Shown piece after piece: positions 9,971 to 22,893 of a stretch of 64,000 nucleotides of DNA (within the stretch, counting starts at the first letter, position 1; every line of letters starts with the position of its first letter). The position numbers were made by a program, and so were the translations under genes. Location of the stretch: positions 65,426,935 to 65,490,934 of the forward strand of contig CM043950.1 of NCBI GenBank assembly GCA_014529385.2, written 5' to 3'. Origin of the DNA: Adiantum capillus-veneris (Eukaryota > Streptophyta > Polypodiopsida > Polypodiales > Pteridaceae). The notes under the pieces were generated by a model. That model saw nothing but the letters and a program-made list of their open reading frames with translations. It ran no database searches and had not been told where the DNA came from.

Positions 9971-11190
9971 ATGCCAAATTCTCAGGATAGAGATGGTCAA
10001 TCTGACGATGCTCTTACTCTCATCAAGGAGCAGATGGCCACACTTTCCATAAGCCTCGCATCACTTCACACTCGCTTGGATGAGATGCACAAGGAAAACA
10101 CTTCTTGAAGTCGACCTGTTGCTTCTCGGACTACACATGCTGATTCGACACCTTCATCCGAAGCTTCAGTGGATGAACCAAACGAACCAGATCCAACTGA
10201 TGAGGTAGACAATCGCGAACTTCAATTACTTTATAAAATTTTTAATGCTGCACAGAAGAAGAAGCTTGATGTTAAACTGCCGGAACCGTATAATGGGTCG
10301 CCGCGACAAGCGCGTGCTGGACCAATGGCTGTTCAAAATGGAGATTTACTTATCGAACACAGACTTGGTCGAGAGTAAAAAAGTTGCACTTGCTAGTTCT
10401 CTACTCAAAGACACTGCATTTCTTTGGTGTGGCAACGACGGGTTGCTGATTGTAAACACACACCTTCTTGGGATAAATTCCGGCGTGCTATTTGCAAGGC
10501 GTTCGAACCTGCCAATGCGGATTTTCATGCCCGGTCCTCTCTTCGCCGCTTGAGCCAGACAGGTTCCTTGGCCGCGTACATCACAGAGTTCCAAGGCTAA
10601 CTCTCGAGATAAACTTCACAGCTTTATCGACGGACTCGAACCCAACCTAAAGGATGATGTGCACAAATACAACCCTACCACTTTGGATGCTGCAATTGCC
10701 TATGTGGAGCGTCTTGGCGATAATCGACGCCCTACACGGAATTTTCTCCCTGGTAACAGATCTTCAGATAGTGCTCGCTTTTCACAGCGCGATTGCAGAG
10801 ACAACTATAGCCAAAGTCAGCAACATCAGTCTTAGTTCAGACAGCAAGCAACGCAACCTTATTCAACTTCAAGGTTCTATTCTCAAGATCGACAATCTGA
10901 AAGCAGATCTTCTTCACATGTTCCTCCACTTGATCGTGGTAAAGAACGTGATTTTTCTCAAGATCGGCATTCCAATCCTCAGCAAGGCTCTTCGTCAAAT
11001 GGATCTTCGACTTCAAAGAAGGAAGGATTATGTACAATTTGCGGTGGTGACCATAGATTGTATCAATGTCCAAAGAGACCAAATCCGTCTAATTTGAAAA
11101 GAAATTCCAACGCGAAAACATTATCGAATCTTCGTGTCTCAGAGGATACGAGTATTCTTATGAAGCATGCTCAGTGCAATTCTTCAGTTT
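9971..11190 (+). pseudogene. Element N Gag
   Basis: ATG at 9971 (MPNSQDRDGQSDD). In-frame TGA at 10106-10108 and frame changes near 10300 and 10550 break it. The capsid core is recognisable: LDQWLFKMEIYL, SLLKDTAFLW, then SLAAYITEFQ and IDGLEPNLKDDV. A Ser/Gln/Arg-rich linker leads to a complete zinc knuckle CTICGGDHRLYQC (CX2CX3HX4C) at 11031-11069. This is a Ty3/gypsy-type Gag. The spacing between the first Cys pair and His is one residue shorter than the usual CX2CX4HX4C. Confidence 0.8.
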
Positions 11191-11580
11191 TGGAGCCTCT
11201 CTCAAAGCAAGTTTTGAGCCTTCTTGGACTACTCAATGGTCGCTCCATCAATATTTTAGTGGACATCGGATGCTCGAATAATTTCGTCAGCACTCAGATA
11301 GTTCAACAACTTGGCTTACCAACTCAAAAGACATCTCACTTATATGATGTGGAATTAGCAGATGGATCAATTTTGACTTGTGATTAGACAGTTCGACAGT
11401 TGCAGTTCAAGATTCAAACTTATGCAGATCAACTGGATTTCGAAGTCATGTCTTTATCTTATTATGACATGATTCTTGGTCAACATTGGTTATTTCAATA
11501 TGATCCAGCAATTAGCTTTCGAGGACATACTATCAATTTGTTCAAAGATGGACGTGAATTGACTTTACACGGGCTTTCTC
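11191..11580 (+). pseudogene. Element N aspartic protease
   Basis: The frame continues from the zinc knuckle. The active-site region reads ILVDIGCSNNFVS (Asp codon 11262-11264); DIGC replaces the usual D-T/S-G-A. The second family motif is YDMILGQHWLFQYDPAI. A TAG at 11385-11387 interrupts it. The protease would cleave the Gag polyprotein. Because no pol follows, its substrate would be only Gag and the acidic tail. Confidence 0.75.
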
Positions 11581-12285
11581 ATGCGGAAAGAGTGATTCAA
11601 GCCTCACGTGTACTAGTCAATTGCAAACAGCATGATACAGTGGATTATGAAGAGAATATGATTTCTGATACAGATGCAGATATTATTATTGATGAATTTT
11701 TGAATTCATTAACTTCTCCCGAATCAATTGATGAAGACAAAGATAAAGATATAGTTGCAGATTCCGAGTCTGAAGACGACTATGCTTTCTTTGATTCTTT
11801 ACTGGATGATGATATGCCAATTACAAGTTATGAAGTTACAGTTCCAGAAGATGATTTTGAAGAGTTCTGGGATTCATTATTGGAAGATGATTACAGTCTC
11901 AAACCAAAATCCTCTCCAGAGATTACTAAAGTTGAAGTCATCCCATCTGAAGAGTACCTTGAGAAGATTTCCTCTTCCCCAAATATTTCGTAGTTACTGG
12001 AAGATTTTGAACCAAAAATCTTACATCACACGTAGGATTTTGAAGATCAACCTTTTGTTGCAGTCGACCTAATTAAGCCAGACTCCTCTAAAATGTCTTT
12101 GAACAATGCAATGATATGGGACTTAGCAGTCAAAGCAAAAAGGTTTCGCAAGAACAAAGGTTCAAGACAAAGGTTTCTGATAACTCAAAGACTGAAGATT
12201 TTCGAAGATTCAATGCTTTTCCAGAGTTCTATCAACATCAGAAGTCATTTCTTTGACACAGGCTTTCATTTTAAATGGGAGGGAA
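11581..12285 (+). pseudogene. Element N acidic C-terminal extension and 3' end
   Basis: The frame is open to TAG at 11991-11993 and readable beyond it. It is very acidic, with two related blocks: DDYAFFDSLLDDDMP and DDFEEFWDSLLEDDY. After two TAG codons a basic segment (AKRFRKNKGSRQRF) follows and the frame runs into the 3' LTR. It lies where reverse transcriptase would be expected and resembles none. Function is unknown. The last 13 bases (12273-12285) are the polypurine tract. Confidence 0.6.
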
Positions 12286-12723
12286 TGTCACGATTGTGAC
12301 TATGTTAACAGCAATACATCTACTCCTAGTTGCAGATACGCGAAGTGCCATGCCAAGGAGGACCCCTGCGCTTGGATGGTCACACCCCTTCACCCAAAGG
12401 ACGTGTCTCTTCGCCAAAAGCCACACTTCTTCGACGACTGGTCACACCCCTTCGCTCTATGGGTGCGACTCTTCGCCCAATGGTTGCAGCTCTTCGTCGA
12501 AAGGATGTGTCTTTACGTCTAAAGTCGTATCTCTTCACCAAGAGACGTGTCTTTTCATTTATGTCTCTTCGTCTCCTATATAAGGAGCCTATTGTACTCA
12601 GTTTTCAACAAGTCATCAATCAATCAAACACAGAGTCTTCTAAGTCTTGTTCTAAGTTCAGTTTCAGTTTCTTAAGTCTTAATCATGAGTTTAAGTACTT
12701 AATTAAGGATTAACATCCTCACA
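12286..12723 (+). repeat. Element N 3' LTR
   Basis: Matches the 5' LTR apart from about six substitutions and the loss of a short GCGACTAGA-like piece near the end. The TATA box TATATAAGG near 12579 is intact. Confidence 0.9.
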
Positions 12724-13360
12724 TTACAGTTTCAGCCCGGAAAACGCTGATTTTAGCACCTGCGTTTTCAGTGCGTCGTCGTCATCGACATCGTCACCGA
12801 CATAGAGTCAGAATTCAGCAGATAAAGATTTGCAGATTTCAGCCCTTAGCATTCTCAGATTTCAGCCCGTCTCGTCGTCGTCCTCATTGTTGGCAAGTCC
12901 AAGCATTGTAGAGATTTGTGCAATCATAAGTAGACCGCTCTCGCCATAGAGAGTGGGGCCTTCGTAGGAGGGTTTGACAACATTCTGGTGTCGTATTCTC
13001 TTCTCTCTCTATCTCTCAATCTCATGCACCTTCACGCACAGTGTCCATTCACTTTGTTTGTGTCCATTGCACTCTCTCACTAAAGGAACGGAAGGCTCTC
13101 CCTTCCGTAAGTAAAAGGAATCCTTGAGCACAGTTCGGAGCTCTCATCTTGAGCAAAGTTCAACATTCACTTCCGCTGCACCTTACACACACTCTCTCTC
13201 TACACATCTTTACTGCTCTCTCTCATTCCCTCTCTTCAAGGAAAGTAAAAAGAACCATCTCTCAAGCTAAAAGCAATCACTTACGCATGGAAAAGAAGTA
13301 AAGGTTTCGTGGAAGTGTAAAACCTATATCTTCTCCATTTCAATTCCGCTGCACCTGACA
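12724..13360 (+). repeat. Family P LTR-C, right part and ambiguous tail
   Basis: Continues LTR-C after the N insertion. It has a perfect hairpin ACGGAAGG-CTCTC-CCTTCCGT near 13088-13108. By alignment with LTR-A the LTR ends at about 13187 (CCTTACA). A second, diverged copy of the end (CCGCTGCACCTGACA) finishes at 13360, preceded by a TCAAGGAAAGTAAAAAGAA stretch resembling the earlier end. Either LTR-C is extended by an internal duplication or 13188-13360 is separate P-like debris. Confidence 0.65.
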
Positions 13361-13639
13361 AACAAACACATGTTTGCAAGAGTACATCAATTAATCAATT
13401 CTTAAGTAATTCCAAGCTGCAATCCCACAAATTATGGTCGACTTTTTATGTACATATCATAAAGTCGCCCAATAGAGAATTGTCAGCGTATGTGCACCCC
13501 AAAAATCTCGCACCCCCAAAATCTCAAAGAGAAATGAGTCGACTCTATTCCCTTCTAGGAAATCTGTGTCAAAGAAGTGGAGTGTGTAGCATACACCGCT
13601 CCACATTCAACTAACTGTCTGGTTCAACGTGCATTGTTG

Positions 13640-14134
13640 GAATGGGCACAACTAAACCAAAAGCTTTATGGTAAAGCTCTAATGTCTGAGAAGTATCTAG
13701 CTGCTCCTCTTTCATCCACTTTACGTCAAGATTGGATAAGAACTTGACTAAATACCTCTGTCAATCTACTTTTGCCTCGGCCAGAAAGCTGAGTAATTCG
13801 TGTATCAACCACCTCTTCCAATTCTTGCTCTGTAGACATCCTCGGAGTAGGAGGTTTCTCGACTGCCGGTTTGAGGGGCGGTTCTGTGGCCTTCTGCCCA
13901 CCGGAAGTGCACTTTGTCGAACGATGTTTAAGTCAAAAATTTTGTAAATTTCGGATCCTTCGCAAGATGGATCATCATCTTTGTTGCGTCGTCAACCAAT
14001 TGTCGACATCCCATTTCTTCAATCTCCGCCTGAGTAGGCCGAGGCGGGCCGTACTCTTTGTGAGAATCTTCTTCGTGATCTCTTCTCTCATCCTCAGATG
14101 CAGAGGAAGTCGACTGTTTGTTGTTGAAATCCAT
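13640..14134 (-). pseudogene. R4 gag N-terminus joined to chromodomain end
   Basis: Gag starts MDFNNKQSTSSASEDE and contains GPPRPTQAEIEEMGCRQL and DDATKMMIHLAKDPKF, matching the R2 Gag (GDATKMMLSFAKDPKM). A stop occurs after KFLT. A segment like ELEEVVDTRITQL follows, then a switch to DVKWMKEEQLDTSQTLELY, which matches the end of the chromodomain region of R and S elements. The product would lack all enzymes. Confidence 0.65.
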
Positions 14135-14186
14135 AAGTGCCGCAAGAAAAGGGATCGGATTTCCCGGTAGAAGAGAAATTGGCCGC

Positions 14187-14198
14187 GCTTTGATACCA
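14187..14198 (-). other. R4 primer-binding site
   Basis: Read on the minus strand as TGGTATCAAAGC, one mismatch from the usual TGGTATCAGAGC, directly beside the LTR end. Confidence 0.75.
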
Positions 14199-14199
14199 T

Positions 14200-14732
14200 T
14201 GTAACAAACTTGGACACTCCAAGTCAAGATTCTACCGCGACACAACAGAGATTCACTTCAAAACATTTCTTAATTCACAATTGAGTTGACAGGCCCGACG
14301 GAGTTTCGTGCCTAGAGATATTGGTCCCAAAGACTGGCCCCCTTTCGGTATTTCTTTTTGTATTAATCTGAGTTCAAAGTACAAGAGAGTGGGAGGGTTC
14401 TCACTCTCAGGCTATGCGTCCAGATGCTCTGGGAAGTGAGAGCCTAACCACGTATTTAAAGGTTACAAGGGATGCCCAAAAAGCAGAGCCCCAAAAGCTT
14501 CTCTTTTAAAAGCTTGTAAAAATAAAGCAAGTTATCCAAAAGCTGCCAATTCAGCCAGCGCAAGAGCAATTTTCCGCACAGCTTTTGCCACGTCAGCAGA
14601 TTTCCGTACTGTCTGTCCGCTTTTTGCGCCGCGAATTATGGAGGTGCCACATCAACAAATCTGCCGTGTTTTACGGGACTGTCAGCTCATCTGGGAGTGT
14701 GCCGGGTCATGCCACGTCACCCATTTGTGACA
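14200..14732 (-). repeat. R-family LTR (diverged) between two internal regions
   Basis: On the minus strand it begins TGTCACAAATGGGTGACG and ends GTCCAAGTTTGTTACA. It shares the AAATACCGAAAGGGG block and the ACTTGGAGTGTCC end with the other R LTRs. Gag lies downstream of it and an R-type 3' region lies upstream (14733-15120), so it is flanked by internal sequence on both sides. Confidence 0.8.
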
Positions 14733-15120
14733 GATTCATTTTGGGAATTCCCAGTTCGAAGTACTTCCTTTATAAAGTCATACAGCAGAATACTATCAGT
14801 CCATTAGTATCCCTGAAATCCAAAGGAAAATCAGTGACCTTATTCCATTTAGGTAATTTGTGACAAAGGACCGGGGTAACTCCGCTCTTGTGCAGTCCTG
14901 TCTGCACCAGATTCAACCTTGTTGATCCTCGGGATCTCTCGGAATAGTCGAAGCTAGACCCACAACCTCAAGGTAAAGTTCGAGTGGAGTATCTGCTAGG
15001 TCCTCCGCATCTATTCACTTCGCATTCAATGCCGGATAGTTCTTGAATTTAACTAAGAACCGTCGTATCACTTTACCTTTCACTTTCCTTTCCTTGTGAG
15101 CCAGTATTTGTTCTGGAATG
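14733..15120 (-). pseudogene. R-type chromodomain end and 3' untranslated region
   Basis: Reads on the minus strand PEQILAHKERKVKGK, then RRFLVKFKNYPALNAK and a TGA where R2 has Trp (AKWMEEED), then 3' sequence homologous to that of R1. The usual polypurine tract before the next LTR is not seen. It abuts copia sequence at about 15115-15125. It is either the upstream half of a tandem dimer or an older R-like element into which R4 inserted. Confidence 0.7.
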
Positions 15121-15222
15121 GGATGTACTCTAGTCGGATAGAGACATCCTTGGTCTTCTCACGAACAAAATGGTACTGTATCTCTATGTGCTTGGTCTAG
15201 GCATGGAACATTGGGTTCCTCG
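15121..15222 (-). pseudogene. Element C (Ty1/copia) RNase H end, left of T insertion
   Basis: On the minus strand it reads NPMFHA, a TAG, TKHIEIQYHFVREKTKD, the conserved C-terminal RNase H region of Ty1/copia elements (usually [20 protein letters not shown]). It is continuous with 24419-25761 once T and its duplicated CCTCG are removed. Sequence after it is replaced by R-type chromodomain DNA, so the 3' end and 3' LTR of C are missing. Confidence 0.85.
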
Positions 15223-16795
<1,573 letters not shown>

Positions 16796-18350
16796 TCCCT
16801 CTCACTTATAAACAGTTGTTCTCAACTGTAGAGGTCCAACTGAACTGCCGGGGAGAAACCGAAAAATTTCAAATCTTGCTCAATGGTGAGTTGAGCTAGT
16901 CCTTTCTCAAAAGAGAACTTAAAAATTAAATTAAACAAAAATTCAATAATTCAATAATTCAATAATTCAATACTTACCTTACCGGTTCATGTCCTTCCTC
17001 CAGTACCTCGAGGATATCCTTCACCATTCATTAAACTTACGAGCCATGTAAGAACTCGTCATTCGTGTCTTTCCGAGAATTTGTTAACTCAATTCCACCT
17101 TCTCAATCCCGAGAAGAATCATCCTCCTAAAAATAAATTTAGGTCTATGTCCTTGCGCATAACCTTGCGCTATTAGTCATGAGGATATTAAACCTCTTTT
17201 GTCCTCCCGCATAGGGCATGTCGAGAGCATTAAGCTCATGTGAATCTTCCTGTGTGGCAGACAAAGTGTGCCATCTTACCCAAGTAAGTTCTTATTCCGG
17301 AGCCTTTGCTTTGGGTAGGCCAATTGTCCTGATCCAAAGTTTCCTTATTCGAGACTCTGTTAACTTGATTCCGTCTTCTCAAATTCGAGAAGAATAATCT
17401 TCTTAGAGATCAATCTAGGTATCTGTCCTTGCGCATAATCTTGCGATGTTAGTCCAGAGGGTATTAAACCTCTTGTGTCCTCCCACATAGGGAATGCCCA
17501 AAGCATAAGAGCATTAATCTCGATGTCTTCCTTCACAAACAAAGTCTGCGATCACCTTAAAGAAGGTTCTTGTTTCGGGCCGTCGCTCAACGTAGGCGGA
17601 CGGTTCCAATCTGAAGATTCCTTGTGCACAGCGGCACTTCCTTCCCTCGTAAAGAGAGTATTCCTTCACTTGTGCGAAAAGCACTACCATATCTTCCCTC
17701 ACCGGGTAGGGGTTGTGGGCTTAAAGAGTACTCAAGCTCCATGAAAGCTTTTCTTTGCTTGAAAGCTCAGAATGGTTCCTTCATAATTTCCTACCCGCAA
17801 TAGCAAGTAATTTGTTGCAGAACTACTGGATACCAGATCAATCATGGACCTTCCGGATGGTTAAGCAAAGCAGTTCATCGTATAAAACAATGTTCTAACT
17901 CAACCTTACTCTCATAAACACTCGAGAGTGATTGTCCTGCCTTACTCTCATAAACACTCGAGAGTGATTGTCTTGGTTAGACATGTGCATATCTCGTGCA
18001 TAAAAGCAATACGCAGTTGATGAGTTCCTCAAAGATTTAACTTTGATCAAAGACCTGCCCTCTCACTTAAAGTTTGAGGGTCAAAAACTCAGGAGTTAGA
18101 TTGAATTCCCTTACTCCAAACTTTCTTCGCATAGCAATGTATCCTTCGAGGAGAGGTAACAAAAATTCGTTGTTTCTGTGTTCAATGGTTCTCGTCCCAC
18201 TGCGCGGATTGTATTCTATGTACATCAAGGTGTACACTTTCAGCTTTTATTGCTGACTCCACCATCTGCTGCAAAGTATCTTGCAGATGGGTTTACAAAA
18301 TTCGGGCAAAAGTCCTTCGTTAAATTTGTTTATCTTTCCTTCCTCAGAGA
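16796..18350 (-). other. Element T non-coding internal region with tandem repeat
   Basis: No coding frame I can support. Two imperfect copies of a roughly 270-bp unit lie at about 17080-17340 and 17350-17610; both contain GAGAAGAAT, TCCTTGCGCATAA and GTATTAAACCTCTT-like blocks. A short AATTCAATAATTCAATA repeat is near 16945-16975, and two copies of CTTACTCTCATAAACACTCG lie near 17905 and 17942. Confidence 0.6.
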
Positions 18351-18790
18351 GGATCAAGAATAGAGCTACCTTGGCAAGAGTGAACCACTACTTGCTTTGA
18401 TTCGCTCGTGTTCCTATTGGGCAAACCAATCCCAATCTTCTTGAATGCCTTCCTCAAAGCGTAGAGGAAAAAAAAAATTTGGTCCGAAAATTCAGCCTTG
18501 AATTGAATCCAAGTCTTGTTGCAAGTTCCTTGCAAAGCTTTGGTATACCACCAAGTACTTGCAATCCCCCTTGAGGTGTTTGGTCACATGCCTCATCTTT
18601 GACGCTTTTCAGAAATTGCCGCTTGTAAAGGCAACTTCAAACTGTCGAATAAAAGCGTTAGCTTTTGGGACATCTTCCCATCCGTCAAAAGTATCAAACT
18701 TGACCGGAGTGTTCTGAGGTCTAAATACCTTCTTCATATCCTTCCCGGAATGATGGGATTTCTTGGCTATGGTTATGGATTGATGTTAAT
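18350..18790 (-). pseudogene. Element T gag capsid remnant
   Basis: Minus-strand reading includes PVKFDTFDGWEDVPKANAFI, RQFEVAFTSGNF, KMRHVTKHLKG, STWWYTKALQGTCNKTWIQF and KAEFSDQIFF. This is the capsid core pattern of Ty3/gypsy Gag (compare FTTFTGFDDRKKALSFLQQF and GNAGQWWTTLL in element S). Frame breaks and A-runs disrupt it. No zinc knuckle or protease follows. Confidence 0.7.
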
Positions 18791-19052
18791 GGATATTTTC
18801 TGGATTCTGAAGGATCTCAAGCATTCAGCTCCTTGGATTCTCTAGGTTTTGAGCATCATGCTCTTGTTGCCTTCTCAAAGAATCCCAAGTCTTGTGTCGA
18901 CTTCTTGCAGAGAGAAAAAAAATTTCCAACTCTGCGAGCTTCTTCCTGCAGGACTTAGGTTTCCGCTTGCTTACTTCTCTCTTGGCTTGTCATGGCTTCT
19001 TCCCGTATCTTCCTAGAGTCGTCCTCCTTTACAGAGCAAGAGAGGAGACCAT

Positions 19053-19064
19053 GCTCTGATACCA
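19053..19064 (-). other. Element T primer-binding site
   Basis: Minus strand reads TGGTATCAGAGC next to the end of the 5' LTR. It fixes the orientation of T. Confidence 0.9.
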
Positions 19065-19065
19065 C

Positions 19066-20285
<1,220 letters not shown>

Positions 20286-20812
20286 TGTCACAAAGTGATG
20301 ACGTGGCGGACATCATAAACCCTAATTTCTGCCAGAAACCCATAAATTCCTGCAAACCCTAATTTCTGTCAAAAACCCTAAATTTCGGAAATCGCGAAGG
20401 CCGGATTTTTTTTTTTGAAAAATGATGAGTGACGCGAATTTTGCTTTTTTTTATTAAAAAAAGAAGAAAGACTCTCTAAGAGAGAGAGAACTGATGCTTT
20501 TTATTTTAAAAGCTTTTGGGGCTCTGCTTTTGGGCATCCCTTGTAATCTTTAAATTAGTGGTGAGGGTCTCACTTCTCAGAGCATCTGGACGCAGAGTTT
20601 GAGAGTGAAACCCTAACCGCTCACTTGTACTTTGATGATTGATTAATATAAAAAGAAATACCGAAAGGGGCGCCAGTCTTTGGGGCCAATATCTCTAGGC
20701 ACGGAACTCCGCCGGGCAAGTGTACATCTATTGTGATCTGTGACTTGTTTTGAAGTCGTTATTTGGTGCTGTCGTGGTTGATTCTTGACTTGGAGTGTCC
20801 AAGTCTGTTACA
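20286..20812 (+). repeat. R1 5' LTR
   Basis: TGTCACAAAGTGATGACG to CCAAGTCTGTTACA. It contains GAAATACCGAAAGGGGCGCC at 20655-20674, also found in the S-type LTRs. Confidence 0.9.
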
Positions 20813-20813
20813 G

Positions 20814-20825
20814 TGGTATCAGAGC
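20814..20825 (+). other. R1 primer-binding site
   Basis: TGGTATCAGAGC beside the LTR end. Confidence 0.9.
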
Positions 20826-20883
20826 ACGACCGATTTCTCTTCTACGAGAAATCCGATCCCCGAATTTTTTTTCCGCGGCACCT

Positions 20884-21663
20884 ATGGCTTCAGGCAATGA
20901 TTAGTCGACTCCCTCTGCATCTGGAGATGCGGGCAGGGATCAAAACGAAGATTCCGGCAGAGAGTATGGCCCGCCTTGGCCTACTTAGGCGGAGCGGCGA
21001 GAGATGGAGCGTCGCCAGTTGATCGGCGATGCAACAAAGATGATGCTCAATTTTGCCAAGGACCCGAAGATGGCAAAATATATGAACCAGACCTCTTTGG
21101 AAGAGGTACAGACGGAGTGACAGAGAACCACAACACCACTACCGAAACCCGCTCTCAAGAAACCTTCTGCCTCCAAGAAAATATACGGAGAAGGAACTGG
21201 AGAACGTGGTTGATGCACGGATTGCTCAGCTTTACGACGTGCAAAAGAAAGGCAAAAAGCACGGCAAAAAGCAGAAGAAAGGCACTGACTTCCCGGGATA
21301 TTTGGGTCGTCGGTCTACTTTTGACAAGGCAAAGAAACAGAAGAAGCGTGTTCGATTTGAAGGAGTACCCAGTTCTTCTTCTTCTTCTTCTTCTTCTGAT
21401 AGTTCTTCTAGCTCCTCGGATTCGAGCAAAGAAGACAGAAAAGGTAAAAAGCGAAGCAAGAAACAAAGCTTCGGAAAGGGCAAGAAAAAGGCAAAGAAGG
21501 CTACATCTCGCCCAGAGATTGACAGTTCTACTGAGGACTCGTCTACAGACAGCTCAGATTCCGATGACGGAAAGTTTTATGCGAACAAGAAGAATTTTTA
21601 CAAAGCCAACCAGTATGACTTTCTCGAAGATAAAAGCAAGAAAGTCCGAGAGTTTAAGGAAGG
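20884..21663 (+). pseudogene. R1 Gag N-terminal part
   Basis: ATG at 20884 (MASGND then TAG). The Gag N-terminal region is readable in shifting frames: QLIGDATKMMLNFAKDPKM and the strongly charged VVDARIAQLYDVQKK. A poly-Ser tract with D/S alternation (about 21370-21430) and a Lys-rich KGKKRSKKQSFGKGKKKAKK segment follow. The capsid core found in R2 after VREFKEGG is absent; the frame continues into integrase. Confidence 0.75.
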
Positions 21664-22893
21664 TGGCTACTTGATGAAAAAGACTATGTTGTGCGTTACA
21701 CAGCCGTTGAGGGATAAGGTTATGACTGAATGCCACTGTCCCTTTTACGGGTCACCGCAGCATTGCTACCACCATGAAGGGGGTAGAGAGATACTTCTTT
21801 CGGCCGAGACTCAAAAAGGATGTGGAAGAGTTTGTGCGCAGTTGCTTGGTATGCCAGAAGGTCAAGTTTGACAGGCATAAGACATAGGGATTGTTATAGC
21901 CTTTACCCATACCCACCCACCCCTGGGAAAGTATTGCAATGGATTTCATTTTTGATCTCCCAAGAACACAGAATGATCACGATGATTTTCCGATTACATG
22001 GCACGTCTGAGACGATTGTCTCCGACAGAGACCCCAGATTTATGAGTTTTGTTTTGGAAGGCAATTTGGGAGAACATTGGCACGCAGTTGCAGTTCTCGT
22101 CATCGTTCCATTTGCAGACTGACGGGCAATTTGAGATTGCCAATTCAGTGATTTTAGATTTATTGAAGTCTTGTATCTCGGATCAGAAGACTAAATGGGA
22201 AAAGAACTTACCTTTGGTGGAATTTGCCTACAATAACACGATACACTCTTCGACGGGGAAGACGCCATGTGAGATTGTTGAAAGTGCTGCGAAGGTTCCA
22301 TCCTTCTTGAGTACGAAAGATTAGATATTGGAAGCGGATGAATATTCGCAAGATTTGGATACGGCTTTTGCCAAGGTTCGCCAGACTTTGCAGGAGTCTC
22401 AAGAACGACAGAAAAAGGCAGCGGATCGCCATCGTTGCGACTTGAAATTGAAGGAGGATGATTGGGTGCTCTTACTTTTGAGAAGGCATGCCTAAGAAAG
22501 AAAAAGGGAAAGGAGAGGCCTTTTCCAAAGCTTAGTATGCGATACTACGAACCTTTCCAGATCACTGACAAGATAAATGATGTCTCCTTCCGATTGAAAC
22601 TGCTAGATACTTGGAGGATTCATAATGCATTGCATGTGAGTCTCTTGAACCCTGTTAAGGGTGATGTGCCTGATGATGGGGAGCCTGATGAGCAACCCGA
22701 AGTGGAAGAAAACGAGGAGATCCTTGTTCTTGAACAGATTTTGGCACATAACGATACGAAGAAAGGTAAAGTCCGAAGGCGGTTCTTGGTTAAGTTCAAG
22801 AACTTTCCTGCATTTGATGCGAAGTGGATGGAGGAGGAGGACCTAGCAGATACTCCTCGGATTGTGAAACTTTACCTCGATGTTTTGGTTTAG
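21664..22893 (+). pseudogene. R1 integrase and chromodomain
   Basis: Begins at YLMKKTMLCVTQPLR, the start of the integrase zinc-binding region in R2. Broken core pieces follow: VSDRDPRF, FSSSFHLQTDGQFE, WEKNLPLVEFAYNN. Then come the C-terminal region (MRYYEPFQITDKINDVSF, LHVSLLNPVKGD) and a chromodomain-like module (EILVLEQILAHND, RRFLVKFKNFPAFDAKW, EEEDLADTP). Stops include TAG at 22322-22324. In chromoviruses the chromodomain guides integration into marked chromatin. Confidence 0.85.

Larger units (their letters stand above)
8461..12723 (+). mobile_element. Element N: pol-less Gag-protease LTR retrotransposon nested in LTR-C
   Basis: A 4.26-kb element. It has two near-identical LTRs (8461-8905 and 12286-12723), a primer site for initiator tRNA-Met, a gag-protease reading frame, an acidic C-terminal extension and a polypurine tract AAATGGGAGGGAA. 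It encodes no reverse transcriptase or integrase. The flanks are CTACA (8456-8460) and TTACA (12724-12728), an imperfect 5-bp target duplication. The layout matches the class described as terminal-repeat retrotransposons with GAG domain (TR-GAG). By hand count the LTRs differ at about six sites plus one short indel, so the insertion is young relative to its host LTR. Movement would need enzymes from another element. Confidence 0.85.
13390..14732 (-). mobile_element. Element R4: deleted chromovirus fragment (LTR-gag-chromodomain tail)
   Basis: Minus strand, read right to left. It has an LTR of the R family (14732-14200), a primer site (14198-14187), gag from ATG 14134, then a direct join near 13770 to a chromodomain C-terminal part and 3' untranslated sequence running to about 13390. 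Protease, reverse transcriptase, RNase H and most of integrase are absent. No 3' LTR is found at the left, where P-related sequence begins. It is a more diverged relative of R1 and R2. Confidence 0.7.

Noticed and set aside
14742-14753. Palindrome TGGGAATTCCCA
   Set aside because: Short, single, in a degraded 3' region; no functional context.
21232-21483. Minus-strand acidic and Leu/Phe-rich frames opposite the poly-Ser tract of R gag
   Set aside because: Antisense shadow of the low-complexity gag region.
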